From Deltaproteobacteria bacterium (GTDB taxonomy: Bacteria; Desulfobacterota; Desulfobulbia; Desulfobulbales; Desulfocapsaceae): a DNA stretch of 37,147 bases. Numbering within the stretch: the first letter of the stretch is position 1; each line of letters starts with the position of its first letter. The position numbers and the translations under genes are program-made. Positions 17,542-26,471 of this stretch are shown piece after piece. Under the pieces are notes generated by a model. The model did not search any database. It saw nothing but the letters and a program-made list of their open reading frames with translations, and was not told the origin of the DNA. Location of the stretch: contig PDQP01000015.1 of assembly GCA_002747805.1 (NCBI GenBank), positions 1 through 37,147 of the forward strand, read 5' to 3'.

Positions 17542-18636
17542 ATGGATGCTGTTTCCATTCAGAATTTCATGGCTTATTACCATAATCTGATTCAGGCCGA
17601 CAGTAATAACCTGGTTGAGCGGCTGATTATTTTGTGTGTTTACGGTCTGTTGGCCTGGGTGGTGCATTTTTGGATCATCCGTTGGCTTAAAAAGGCGGCG
17701 GCCAAAACCAGGATGCCCTTTGACGATTTTCTCCTCAATTTTTTGCAGACCCCCTTGGCAATCACCATATTTTTGCTGGGCATGCTAAATGCCCTGTCGA
17801 TCGAACCGCCCCTGAAGGTTCCCTATGATTTTACGGCCCCTGCCCTGATCAGAAGTTTCGGTATCCTGATATGGTCTGCGGCCCTGCTGAAAACCATCAA
17901 TAAACTTAATGAAAAAAGTGCCGGTGTTTTGCTGAGAAGGGAAAAATTCGACCGGGATTTATTTTATCTGTTCAAAAATGTATCAAGAATTGTGGTGGTC
18001 TTTACCAGCATCCTCTGGATTTTGGTGGTATGGGGGATTGAACTGACCCCGATCTTTGCCTCGGCGGGTATTGTGGGCATTGCCATCGCCCTGGCGGCCA
18101 AGGATACCCTGGCCAATTTTTTCGGCGGTATTTCCATTTATATGGATCGGGCCTACAAGGTGGGAGAATATATCATCCTTGATTCCGGCGAGCGGGGCGA
18201 GGTGGTGGAAATCGGCATACGCTCGACCAAGCTCAAGACCCGTGATGATGTATTGATTACCATTCCCAACTCCATTATGGCTAACTCGAAAATCATCAAC
18301 CAGTCGGCCCCCTTCCCTGCCTTTAGAATCAGGATTGATGTAAGTGTCGCCTACGGCAGCGACCTTGATCAGGTGGAAGAGGTCTTGCAAAAGACCGCCG
18401 TTGATCACCCTGAAGTGCTGTCCTACCCGGAACCAAGGGTCAGGGTCAGGGCCTTTGCCGATTCGGCCATCAATCTCCAGCTTCTCTGCTGGGTTGAAGA
18501 TCCGCGGGTGCGGGGCCGGATGACCCATCAGCTTATTAAGGAAATATACAGAACTTTTAATGAATTAGGCATAGAAATACCCTATCCTCAGCATGATATT
18601 TACCTTAAAAATGACGGGGCCAAATACCATGATTAA
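17542..18636 (+). CDS. small-to-medium MscS-family mechanosensitive channel
   Basis: This is a stretch-gated channel that relieves turgor. It has 364 residues with about four or five membrane segments in the first 180 (LIILCVYGLLAWVVHFWII; LAITIFLLGMLNAL; IVVVFTSILWILVVWGIEL). The pore helix then reads FASAGIVGIAIALAAKDTLANFFGGISIYMDRAYKVGEYIIL, the core MscS signature. The beta domain follows (TIPNSIMANSKIINQS) and the alpha/beta C-terminal domain ends IEIPYPQHDIYLK. Its size fits the YnaI-type class. Start is 2 bases after the zinc-ribbon stop, which points to coupling. It is independent of the larger channel at the left edge. Confidence 0.92.
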   Translation: MDAVSIQNFMAYYHNLIQADSNNLVERLIILCVYGLLAWVVHFWIIRWLKKAAAKTRMPFDDFLLNFLQTPLAITIFLLGMLNALSIEPPLKVPYDFTAPALIRSFGILIWSAALLKTINKLNEKSAGVLLRREKFDRDLFYLFKNVSRIVVVFTSILWILVVWGIELTPIFASAGIVGIAIALAAKDTLANFFGGISIYMDRAYKVGEYIILDSGERGEVVEIGIRSTKLKTRDDVLITIPNSIMANSKIINQSAPFPAFRIRIDVSVAYGSDLDQVEEVLQKTAVDHPEVLSYPEPRVRVRAFADSAINLQLLCWVEDPRVRGRMTHQLIKEIYRTFNELGIEIPYPQHDIYLKNDGAKYHD

Positions 18637-18662
18637 AAAACACATCCGTCAAGCAATTATCG

Positions 18663-18691
18663 TTGACTAATAAGTAAGTATTGTTTACAGA
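18663..18691 (+). promoter_or_regulatory. weak candidate promoter for DUF4492-cydAB
   Basis: TTGACT (18663-18668) and TACAGA (18686-18691) are separated by 17 bases. The -10 match is poor. Transcription would begin near 18698, after the possible TTG start at 18681 but before the chosen ATG at 18741, in keeping with that start. Confidence 0.3.
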
Positions 18692-18740
18692 TTCAAAAAA
18701 TTTTAACTTGGCAGCAAAAATCGGGGTAAAAAGTTTGCAG

Positions 18741-18962
18741 ATGACATCCTGGCCGGTGAAAATATTCCGTTTCTATGTGGATGGCTTCAAGTCCATGACC
18801 CTGGGCAGAACGCTTTGGAAAATTATTTTTATCAAGTTATTTGTCATGTTTGCGGTATTAAAACTTTTTTTCTTTCCGAATTTTTTGACCAAAAACTTTT
18901 CAACCGATAAGCAGCGGGCCGATTATGTGCTGGAGCAGATTACCAAAACCGCTGAAGAATAA
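18741..18962 (+). CDS. DUF4492-like small membrane-associated protein
   Basis: This roughly 73-residue protein (ATG at 18741) has the conserved pattern FYVDGFKSMTLGRTLWKIIFIKLFVMFAVLKLFFFPNFL. I recognise this as the DUF4492 family, which is often found just upstream of cytochrome bd genes. It probably has one membrane segment in the LWKIIFIKLFVMFAVLKLFFF stretch and ends in a charged helix. No biochemical role is established. It sits 15 bases before cydA. An alternative TTG start at 18681 would add 20 residues, but it lacks a clear ribosome site and the family domain begins near the ATG. A role in assembly or stability of the oxidase is inference from context. Confidence 0.7.
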   Translation: MTSWPVKIFRFYVDGFKSMTLGRTLWKIIFIKLFVMFAVLKLFFFPNFLTKNFSTDKQRADYVLEQITKTAEE

Positions 18963-18977
18963 AGGAGGAGACAGGGC

Positions 18978-20513
18978 ATGAATGAAGTTGATTTGGCTGC
19001 GGTAAACTGGGCGAGGATGCAGTTTGCCTTGACCGCATTATATCATTGGCTTTTCGTCCCGCTGACCTTGGGACTTTCGTTTTTATGTGCTTTTTTTGAA
19101 ACCATCTATGTACGTACCGGCAAGGAAGAGTGGAAGAATCTGGCCAAATTCTGGATGGGCCTGTTCGGCATCAACTTTGCGATAGGGGTGGCAACCGGGA
19201 TTATCCTGGAGTTTGAATTCGGCACCAACTGGTCTAATTATTCCTGGATGGTAGGAGATATTTTTGGTGCACCGCTGGCGGTTGAGGGCATTGTGGCCTT
19301 TTTCCTTGAGGCGACCTTTTTTGCCGTGATGTTTTTCGGCTGGGAGCGGGTATCGAAAAATTTTCATCTTTTGTCAACCTGGATGGTTGCCATCGGCTCG
19401 AATCTCTCCGCCCTGTGGATTCTGGTGGCTAACGGCTGGATGCAGGCCCCGACCGGCATGATGTTTAACCCCGATACCGCCCGTTTCGAAATGCAGAACT
19501 TCTGGGAGGTATTGCTTTCTCCCACCGCCGTCTCCAAATTTACCCATACAACCAGCTCCAGTTTCATGGTTGCGTCCCTTTTTGTCATCAGCATTTCTTC
19601 CTTTTATCTGATGAAAAAAAGGCATATTGAAATGGCCAAACGCTCAATTATGGTGGCCTGTGTTTTCGGCTTTCTCTCCACCCTTTATGTCGGCTTGAAC
19701 GGTGATGAATCGGCCTATGTGGTCGGCAATACCCAGCCCATGAAACTTGCCGCCTTTGAGGGCCTGTGGGATGGGCAGGAAAATGCCGGCCTGGTGGCAG
19801 TTGGGCTTATAAACGGGGAAAAAAGGGCCGGTGATGACCTGGAGGACTTTCATTTCAAGATTGAGCTTCCCGGCGTCCTGTCGCTTTTGACCAACCGCGA
19901 GTTCGGCAGCTTTGTGCCGGGTATCAACGATCTGGTTTATGGTAATGAGAAATACGGCGTTGAAGGCGTAAAGGAAAAGATCGCCAAGGGACGCAAGGCG
20001 GTCAGCGAACTTGCCGCCTACAAGGAAGCCAAGAAAGCAGACGATCAGGCAGGTGCTGCCGCCGCCCTTGAAAAATTCAGGGTAAATCAAACCTACTTAG
20101 GTTATGGTTACCTTGAAAAACCCGAGGATTCCGTACCGCATGTCGCCCTGGTTTTCTACGCATTTCATATCATGGTCATCCTTGGCAGCCTGTTTTTTAT
20201 TATTTTTGCATTGTTTTTCTGGTTTACCTATAAGGGAACCATCGAACAGCAAAGATGGCTTATTGCTATTCTTGGCCTGCCCTCTTTCCTGCTGGGTATG
20301 ACGGCCTCACAGGCCGGCTGGATTGTTGCCGAGATGGGACGCCAGCCCTGGGCAATTCAGGATCTGATGCCGGTGCATGTTGCAACCACCAATATAGGTG
20401 CAGGCAGTGTGATGACCACCTTTATCATGTTTGCGGTGGTTTTCACCGTCCTGCTTATCGCAGAGATTAGAATTATGTGGGTACAAATCAACAAAGGACC
20501 GGAGGGCGTGTAA
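18978..20513 (+). CDS. cydA: cytochrome bd ubiquinol oxidase, subunit I
   Basis: CydA binds the three hemes of a high-affinity, non-proton-pumping quinol oxidase in the inner membrane. The 511-residue protein opens with RMQFALTALYHWLFVPLTLG; His23 is the probable high-spin heme ligand. His190 in KFTHTTSSSFM and Met399 in AFHIMVILG match the low-spin heme b558 axial ligands. The acidic heme-domain stretch VEGIVAFFLEATFFAVMFFGWER and the quinol-proximal GWIVAEMGRQPWAIQDL are also present. Length is normal for CydA with a short quinol loop. An AGGAGG ribosome site is present before the ATG. cydB begins 1 base after its stop. Confidence 0.96.
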   Translation: MNEVDLAAVNWARMQFALTALYHWLFVPLTLGLSFLCAFFETIYVRTGKEEWKNLAKFWMGLFGINFAIGVATGIILEFEFGTNWSNYSWMVGDIFGAPLAVEGIVAFFLEATFFAVMFFGWERVSKNFHLLSTWMVAIGSNLSALWILVANGWMQAPTGMMFNPDTARFEMQNFWEVLLSPTAVSKFTHTTSSSFMVASLFVISISSFYLMKKRHIEMAKRSIMVACVFGFLSTLYVGLNGDESAYVVGNTQPMKLAAFEGLWDGQENAGLVAVGLINGEKRAGDDLEDFHFKIELPGVLSLLTNREFGSFVPGINDLVYGNEKYGVEGVKEKIAKGRKAVSELAAYKEAKKADDQAGAAAALEKFRVNQTYLGYGYLEKPEDSVPHVALVFYAFHIMVILGSLFFIIFALFFWFTYKGTIEQQRWLIAILGLPSFLLGMTASQAGWIVAEMGRQPWAIQDLMPVHVATTNIGAGSVMTTFIMFAVVFTVLLIAEIRIMWVQINKGPEGV

Positions 20514-20514
20514 A

Positions 20515-21648
20515 ATGATAGGCAATCTTGATACGGCGATCCTGCAGCAGTTATGGTGGATTCTGGGGGCGGTGGTCGGCTCTCTTTTCCTGTTTCTCAA
20601 CTTTGTTCAAGGCGGGCAGACCCTGCTTTGGCAGGTCGGCAAGGACGAGACGGAAAAATCACTGATTATAAATTCCCTGGGTACTAAATGGGAGCTGACC
20701 TTTACCACTCTGGTCTTGTTTGGCGGGGCATTATTTGCAGCCTTTCCAAAGTTTTATGCCACCAGTTTCGGCGGAGCCTACTGGGTCTGGATTATCATTT
20801 TATTTACCTTCGTTATTCAGGCAGTAAGCTACGAATACCGGAAAAAACCGGGTAATTTACTGGGCGCCGGGGTTTATGAGCTGTTCATGTTTATCAATGG
20901 TTCGCTGGGCATACTGCTGATTGGTGCGGCGGTCGGCACTTTTTTTACCGGCTCAAATTTTGTGCTAAACGGCTACAATCAGGTAACCTGGACTAGCCCC
21001 TTGCGCGGACTTGAGGCGGCCTTTTCCCTGTTTAACCTTTCCTTCGGCCTGTTCCTGGTGTTCAATGCTAGGGTTCTAGGTGCCATGTATCTGGTCAACA
21101 ACATTGATTTTGCGGGAATGGCGGAGTTTGAAAGCCGAATGAGAAAGGCATGTGTAACCAATCTGGTTTGTGCCTTGCCGTTTTTGCTTTATATACTGGT
21201 CAGCCTCTTGCTTATGAGCGGTTTCGGGGTGGATGAAAACGGTGTTGTCTCCATGGTAACCCGCAAATATCTGGCTAATTTGCTGGCGATGCCGATTGTT
21301 GCCGGACTGTTGCTGACTGGTCTTGCCGGAGTAATCCTTGGGGTTTATCTGACCGGCTTTACCAAAAGCGACAAGGGCATCTGGTTTGGCGGCCTGGGAA
21401 CGGTGCTGGTGGGGCTGGCGGTGTTTTTTCTGGCCGGTTTCAATGGCACTGCCTTTTATCCGTCCAAGGCAGATTTGCAGTCCAGCCTGACCATCTACAA
21501 TGCGTCGTCCAGCCATTTTACCTTGACCTGCATGACCTATGTGGCCATGGTCATCCCGCTGGTACTGGCCTATATTGCCTATGTCTGGTATCTGATGAAT
21601 GCTAAAAAACTGTCGGTTACCGATATAATCGGCAAAAAAGCCTACTAG
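20515..21648 (+). CDS. cydB: cytochrome bd ubiquinol oxidase, subunit II
   Basis: CydB is the hydrophobic partner that forms the heterodimer with CydA. I use the ATG at 20515 (MIGNLDTAILQQLWWILGAVVGSLFLFLNFVQGGQ), which has GGAGGGCG just ahead inside the cydA end and follows the cydA stop directly. A longer in-frame reading from 20431 only overlaps cydA. The 377-residue protein has about eight membrane segments, the family motif FVQGGQTLLW, and GTKWELTFTTLVLFGGALFAAFPKFYAT. It is intact and of normal length. It is followed 10 bases later by a tiny ORF. Confidence 0.95.
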   Translation: MIGNLDTAILQQLWWILGAVVGSLFLFLNFVQGGQTLLWQVGKDETEKSLIINSLGTKWELTFTTLVLFGGALFAAFPKFYATSFGGAYWVWIIILFTFVIQAVSYEYRKKPGNLLGAGVYELFMFINGSLGILLIGAAVGTFFTGSNFVLNGYNQVTWTSPLRGLEAAFSLFNLSFGLFLVFNARVLGAMYLVNNIDFAGMAEFESRMRKACVTNLVCALPFLLYILVSLLLMSGFGVDENGVVSMVTRKYLANLLAMPIVAGLLLTGLAGVILGVYLTGFTKSDKGIWFGGLGTVLVGLAVFFLAGFNGTAFYPSKADLQSSLTIYNASSSHFTLTCMTYVAMVIPLVLAYIAYVWYLMNAKKLSVTDIIGKKAY

Positions 21649-21658
21649 GGAGATCGTT

Positions 21659-21751
21659 ATGGAAATAGTGTTGCTGATTAGCTGGGTTGCCCTGATTATA
21701 GCCACCAAAATTGCATCAGTCAGGGTTCTGGCAAAGATTGGTCTGCTTTAA
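21659..21751 (+). CDS. candidate small third subunit of cytochrome bd (30 aa)
   Basis: A 30-residue ORF starts at ATG 21659, 10 bases past the cydB stop, with GGGAGAT just before it. It encodes MEIVLLISWVALIIATKIAS followed by VRVLAKIGLL: one hydrophobic helix with a short basic end. Size, position and topology match known small bd-oxidase subunits (CydX, CydS, CydH). The sequence lacks the conserved CydX start I recall, so homology is not shown. At this length an ORF can arise by chance, but the position, ribosome site and helix together make it worth calling. Confidence 0.55.
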   Translation: MEIVLLISWVALIIATKIASVRVLAKIGLL

Positions 21752-21770
21752 TCATAGAGTAAAAACATAT

Positions 21771-21809
21771 CCGGCCCGGTTTATGCTGTCTTGCTGCAGC
21801 CCGGGCCGG
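21771..21809 (-). terminator. hairpin at the end of sbcC
   Basis: CCGGCCCGG (21771-21779) and CCGGGCCGG (21801-21809) form a 9-bp perfect stem around a 21-base loop. Half of it lies in the last sbcC codons. Read on the minus strand the stem is followed by ATATGTTTTTACT, a modest T-tract. It could end sbcDC transcription and also hinder read-through from cyd. Confidence 0.45.
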
Positions 21810-24800
21810 AAATCAGGCTGCGGCCCCCTGAAACCTGCGTGATATGGATTTGAGTTCTGATTCTTTCCTGCAGGGCAGGCACATGAGAGATGATGCCGAT
21901 TAGCTTGCCGTCCTGCTGCAGGCCGGATAATGTTTCCAGTGCCGTCTCCATGGCATCCTCATCCAGGGTGCCGAAACCTTCATCCAGAAACAGGGAATCT
22001 ACCCTTACCTTTCGGCTAGCCATCTTGGAAAGCCCCAGTGCCAGGGTCAGACTGACAATAAAACTTTCCCCGCCGGACAAATTCCTGGTTGACCGGATCT
22101 CCCCGGCCTGATAGTTATCAACCACATTGAGTTCAAGCGGCTGCTCCTTATCCCTAATCAGCAGATAACGGTCAGTCATCTTTGCCAGTTGCTGGTTAGC
22201 GTGATTGACCATCAGTTCAAAGGTTAGCCCCTGGGCAAAGTTTCTATATTTTTTGCCGTCAGCAGAACCAATCAGCCGATTTAATTTTTCCCAGCGCAGG
22301 CAGTCCTTATGCTGGGCATGGATGGCATCCTGTTTATCCTGAAGCCGCTCTTTAGCGGCGTTATTTTCCTTAAGCCTATGCTGCAGACCGGCGATCGCCT
22401 GCTGCAATTTTTTCAGGGACTCTGAAGTTTCCCTTAACTGCAAGTCCAGCTCCTCAAAGGTCTTATCGGTTAGTTTTCGGTCTATTTCAGCGGCCAGCCG
22501 CTCCCGGCGGTCCTGCTGTTTAATCCTGACTGCCGCAACCGCCTCATCCAGCTCCTTTGCCCGTAAGGATAACAATTTTCTCTTTTCATCAGACATCCTC
22601 GCCTGCAGAAAGTCCTGCTGATCGGCAAATCCTGCCCGGTCAACAGCCGTATTAAAGTTATCTTCCATCTGTTTTAAGGCAGGCATTCTCTGCTCGATAT
22701 GCTGCTTTAGCGATTCGATATGACTTCTTGCCCTGATCAGTTCCTGCTGATGCTCGGCATGAAGTTTTGCGGCCCCTTGTTCAGCCTGCTCGGCAGCGGC
22801 CGCCGCCCTTTGCAGGCGGGCTTCTTCATCATCAGGATTTTTACTGCCATAATATTTTTTCCGCTCATCCATGCTGGCGGACAAGTTTTTTTGCAGTTGC
22901 TCCAGATTTTCCTTTTTTTCACCCAGCATCTTAACCTGCATCCCGGCAACAGTATCAAGATGCCTGGCCTCATGCTCAAGGTCTGCAAGCTGTTTTTCCA
23001 GTTCGCCCTGCTCTTTTACCTGTGATTGCCATTTTTTCTGCCGGGCTTTCAGGGAACTAAGCAGTGACTCTGCCTTTGCTTCCGCTATATTGTCAATGCC
23101 AAGCGGTTTTAGTTTTTCCAAAACAGCTAGCTCAAGCTGTTCAAGTCCTGCCCGCAGTACCAAAAGATTATCATCTAATTGAGCCTGGTTTTGTTCAGCG
23201 GTTTTCTTGGCATTGGCGGCATTTATTTCCAGCTTCTCACAGTCATTTAGCCTGGCCCGGGCAATATTTTCTTCCTGCTCCAGTTGTTTAACCGCCTGCT
23301 CCTGCCTTTCTGCCTTATCGATCAGCCTGGTCAATACCTCTATTTTCTGCTCGATTTCATCCAAGGCCGGAACCTCAATCAGTGGATGACTGGTTGCACC
23401 GCAGAGCGGACAAGGCTGCCCTTCTTCCAGATGTTCCCGATAATCTGCCAGTTCCACTACTTTCCGGTTATTATACATTTCACGAATAAGAACTTCCTTT
23501 TCATGGCGGTATTCACCAAGTGATTTATCACCCAGCAGCCCATTCAAGGTCTCACGGCCCTGCTGGAGCCTTTTACTGGTAGCCGTCAGTTCCTGTTTTT
23601 TTAGTAAACACTGCCTGACCGCCGCCTCTAGCTGCCGATCGGCATCGGCCAATGCCTGTTCGGATTTTTTGAGCCGTCTCTTCTGCCCGATTATCTCCTG
23701 TTGTTTGGCGGCAAGACTGCCTAGCTGCTCCTCAATGCCGGCCAGTCCGCCAATCAGCCATTCATCCTGGGCGTTTTTTTGGCAATGCAGTCTTACAGCC
23801 GCCAGCCTTTTTTCCGCTGCAACTATTTCCTGCCGTTTCTTTGCCAGTTCCCGGCGGCCTTTTTCGATATTTGCCGCTTCTCCGGCATAATCATCGCCAA
23901 GTTTTTTTACCGCCCTACCCTGCTCGGCAATATTTTGGTCAAGCAGCCGGATTTTCTGAATCAATGGAGCGGCCGTTTTCAGCTTTTCTTTGGCTTGCAA
24001 GGTAATTTTTTGAGATGATTTAAGCCTTTCGGCTTGCTTGTTTGCCAGGCTTTCAAGCTCAGGTAATGCAGCTTCAGCCTGGTGAAGTGCTGACTGATCG
24101 GCGGTCTGCTGATTATTCAGAGAGTTAAAAATTGCATATTTTTCTTCAACTTGAGAAGCCTTAACCGCACGGTCAAGTTTGATTCTTGCCGGCCTAAAGG
24201 TTTCGGCCTCGCTATTGAGCCTGTCAGCCTCGCCTGCAAGACCATCCATCTCCCTTTTCAAATCCCGGATCGTGGTCAGCCAGGCAGAGGCCTTGCCGAT
24301 CCTGGCTGCCTGACCGATAAATTCTGCTTCCTGCTCACGGCTGCCCGCAAGCTCATCTCTAACCGCCTGCTCCTGTTCCGGCTCCAGAATAGAAATGCCC
24401 GCAATTTCGGATTTCATCAGGTTAAGTTTTTCCTGTTCAATCCGCTGCCGCTCATGCACCCGCCGCGAGATCTCCGAATAGATTTCGGTGCCGGTAAGCT
24501 GCTCAAGCACTTTGGATTTTTGCTCCACATCGGCCTTGAGAAAGGTATCAAAACCGCCCTGTGCCAATAAAACCGAACGGGTAAAACGGTCGAAATCCAT
24601 GCCGGTTTTTTCTTCAACTATCCGGCCAACCAGGCTCTTTCTGGATTCAATTATACTATTATCTGCATTATCCTCAGAAATCTGATGTTCATGATCCTGC
24701 AACTTGCCGTCCGCCTTTTTCCTTGCCCGCCGCTGCTCCCAATGACAGCGGAACCTGCCGGACTGGGAAGCAAACAAAACCTCGGCATAGCACTCACCGG

Positions 24801-25026
24801 TTTGGCGGGACATGATTTCATTGCTGCCCCTGGTAATCTTGCCAAGCCGCGGCGTAGCACCATAAAGGGCAAGGCAAATGGCATCCAGAACCGTTGATTT
24901 ACCCGCTCCGGTTGCCCCGGTCAGAGCGAAGATGCCGCCAGTAATATATTCCGGGTCGGTAAAATCTATAATCCATTCGCCATACAAGGAATTAAGATTC
25001 TTAAAGCGAAGCTCAAGTATCTTCAT
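21781..25026 (-). CDS. sbcC: exonuclease SbcC, SMC-like ATPase subunit
   Basis: SbcC pairs with SbcD to form a Rad50/Mre11-type nuclease that cuts hairpin and protein-blocked DNA ends. The 1081-residue protein has Walker A GATGAGKST at residues 37-45. Long coiled coils flank the zinc hook CPLC at about 539-542 (GQPCPLCGATSHP). The ABC signature LSGGES is near 982 and Walker B SLFLDEGFGTLDE near 1013. All parts are intact. It starts 24 bases after the sbcD stop, in the usual D-C order, and is translated from the same mRNA. Confidence 0.96.
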   Translation of the reverse strand: MKILELRFKNLNSLYGEWIIDFTDPEYITGGIFALTGATGAGKSTVLDAICLALYGATPRLGKITRGSNEIMSRQTGECYAEVLFASQSGRFRCHWEQRRARKKADGKLQDHEHQISEDNADNSIIESRKSLVGRIVEEKTGMDFDRFTRSVLLAQGGFDTFLKADVEQKSKVLEQLTGTEIYSEISRRVHERQRIEQEKLNLMKSEIAGISILEPEQEQAVRDELAGSREQEAEFIGQAARIGKASAWLTTIRDLKREMDGLAGEADRLNSEAETFRPARIKLDRAVKASQVEEKYAIFNSLNNQQTADQSALHQAEAALPELESLANKQAERLKSSQKITLQAKEKLKTAAPLIQKIRLLDQNIAEQGRAVKKLGDDYAGEAANIEKGRRELAKKRQEIVAAEKRLAAVRLHCQKNAQDEWLIGGLAGIEEQLGSLAAKQQEIIGQKRRLKKSEQALADADRQLEAAVRQCLLKKQELTATSKRLQQGRETLNGLLGDKSLGEYRHEKEVLIREMYNNRKVVELADYREHLEEGQPCPLCGATSHPLIEVPALDEIEQKIEVLTRLIDKAERQEQAVKQLEQEENIARARLNDCEKLEINAANAKKTAEQNQAQLDDNLLVLRAGLEQLELAVLEKLKPLGIDNIAEAKAESLLSSLKARQKKWQSQVKEQGELEKQLADLEHEARHLDTVAGMQVKMLGEKKENLEQLQKNLSASMDERKKYYGSKNPDDEEARLQRAAAAAEQAEQGAAKLHAEHQQELIRARSHIESLKQHIEQRMPALKQMEDNFNTAVDRAGFADQQDFLQARMSDEKRKLLSLRAKELDEAVAAVRIKQQDRRERLAAEIDRKLTDKTFEELDLQLRETSESLKKLQQAIAGLQHRLKENNAAKERLQDKQDAIHAQHKDCLRWEKLNRLIGSADGKKYRNFAQGLTFELMVNHANQQLAKMTDRYLLIRDKEQPLELNVVDNYQAGEIRSTRNLSGGESFIVSLTLALGLSKMASRKVRVDSLFLDEGFGTLDEDAMETALETLSGLQQDGKLIGIISHVPALQERIRTQIHITQVSGGRSLISGPGCSKTA

Positions 25027-25050
25027 AAATTACCATAAACTTGATAAAGG

Positions 25051-26289
25051 CTATTCTGCATTTTTATCCTCTTCTGCCAGCTCCTTGATGATTTCATTAT
25101 AGGAATCAATTAGTTCCTTACGCTCTTCCCCCTGCACCTCATAGGCATCCAGACAGCGTTCAAAGACATCTCCAGCATCCAGATCGTCCAGGGTTTCATT
25201 TTCCGCCGTCCGGCAAATTATCAGGTCCATAACCAGCCGGTTTTTGATCCGCCTGATTTCCAGGGCAGAACCAGCTACCGCTTCCTCAAGCCTCTCGCAA
25301 AGATTGCCGACCATATCGCTGCCGGTATATTCAATCTCAAGCCAGGCAGAGCTTTTTGCACTTTTCAGCTCCTCCAGCCTGGTGCAAAGAAACTCAAGCG
25401 GGCCGGAAAGACGGAGCAATTCCTGAAAACAGGGTACGCTAATCTCCCGAATATTTGGACTTAAACCGTCAAAGTCGATCAACAGCACCTGCTTATCCTG
25501 ACCAGCCTCGCCATAGCCCATCGGGATCGGTGAACCGCAGTAACGGATATGTTTGGTGTTGCCGACTGACTGAGGAATATGCAAATGCCCAAGGGCCAGA
25601 TAATCTATGGAAGAAGGGAAGGCATCCTTGCCGATATGGGCCAGCGAACCCACATAAAGCTCGCGAACCCCATCGCCATCGGCCGTCCTGCCGCCAGAGG
25701 TAAACAGATGCCCCATGGCAATAATGGGAATATCATCATATCCGGCAGCCCTGAATCCGGCCCGTTGCTGCTCGGCAGCCGCACAGACCTCCGCATAATG
25801 ATTTTTTAGGCCAAGGGCGAGCCTTGCGTTTTTATCATCAATACTTTCTCCAGGCACGGCAGTACGGATATCCTTATCCCGTAAATAGGGGACGGCACAA
25901 ACTATGGCCCTTGGCTGCTCGTTCTTGTAAATAACCAGAACCTCGTCTGCCGGTTTGCCGGTCATCGCCCCCACCACATGCACATTTAAGGCACGCAGCA
26001 ATTCCTGCGGAGCATTCAAAAATGACGGTGAATCATGATTGCCGGCAATGACCACCACATAACGGCAGCAGGAAGATGCAGCCCGGCAAAGAAACCGGTA
26101 ATATAGCTCCTGGGCCCGATTGCTGGGCGTAGTAGTATCAAAGACATCACCGGCAACCAGCAATACATCCACCTGCTGCTCTTCAATGGTTTGAATCAGC
26201 CAGTCCAGAAAGGCAGAAAACTCACGGTAGCGTTTTCGTCCGTAGAGAGAACGGCCAAGATGCCAATCTGAGGTATGAAGAAATTTCAT
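25051..26289 (-). CDS. sbcD: exonuclease SbcD, Mre11-like nuclease subunit
   Basis: SbcD is the metallophosphatase nuclease of the complex. The metal ligands are visible: D8 and H10 (SDWHLG), D48 (AGDVFD), N84-H85-D86 (GNHDS), a later GHLF, and LALGHLH. The 412-residue length is normal for SbcD. A Glu-rich C-terminal tail probably contacts SbcC. The start ATG at 26289 opens MKFLHTSDWHLG, the expected N-terminus. An inverted AATAAT/ATTATT repeat and a candidate promoter lie upstream. Confidence 0.95.
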   Translation of the reverse strand: MKFLHTSDWHLGRSLYGRKRYREFSAFLDWLIQTIEEQQVDVLLVAGDVFDTTTPSNRAQELYYRFLCRAASSCCRYVVVIAGNHDSPSFLNAPQELLRALNVHVVGAMTGKPADEVLVIYKNEQPRAIVCAVPYLRDKDIRTAVPGESIDDKNARLALGLKNHYAEVCAAAEQQRAGFRAAGYDDIPIIAMGHLFTSGGRTADGDGVRELYVGSLAHIGKDAFPSSIDYLALGHLHIPQSVGNTKHIRYCGSPIPMGYGEAGQDKQVLLIDFDGLSPNIREISVPCFQELLRLSGPLEFLCTRLEELKSAKSSAWLEIEYTGSDMVGNLCERLEEAVAGSALEIRRIKNRLVMDLIICRTAENETLDDLDAGDVFERCLDAYEVQGEERKELIDSYNEIIKELAEEDKNAE

Positions 26290-26324
26290 GACACGCCAAG
26301 CAAGGCTGACCTGGAATAATGTAG

Positions 26325-26352
26325 ATTATTTTCGGGATATGTTGAAAAACAA
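26325..26352 (-). promoter_or_regulatory. candidate promoter for sbcDC
   Basis: On the minus strand TTGTTT (26347-26352) and AATAAT (26325-26330) are 16 bases apart. AATAAT matches the -10 consensus at 5 of 6 positions. AATAAT and ATTATT (26315-26330) form an imperfect palindrome around GTAG overlapping the -10, which could be an operator; no LexA-type CTGT-N8-ACAG is present. Confidence 0.4.
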
Positions 26353-26471
26353 GTAATGGCGGATAATGCGGACAAGTACAAGCAAAAAGAAAACAAATTA
26401 TAAAAAGGTTTTACAATCAGTCTTCTTTCTGCCGTACTCATAAAATAGATGAGAAATACCCAAGCTAGAGA

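Noticed and set aside
22720..23182. Long plus-strand ORFs opposite sbcC
   Set aside because: They are antisense shadows of the coiled-coil codons, with low-complexity Ser/Phe/Cys-rich translations and no ribosome sites.
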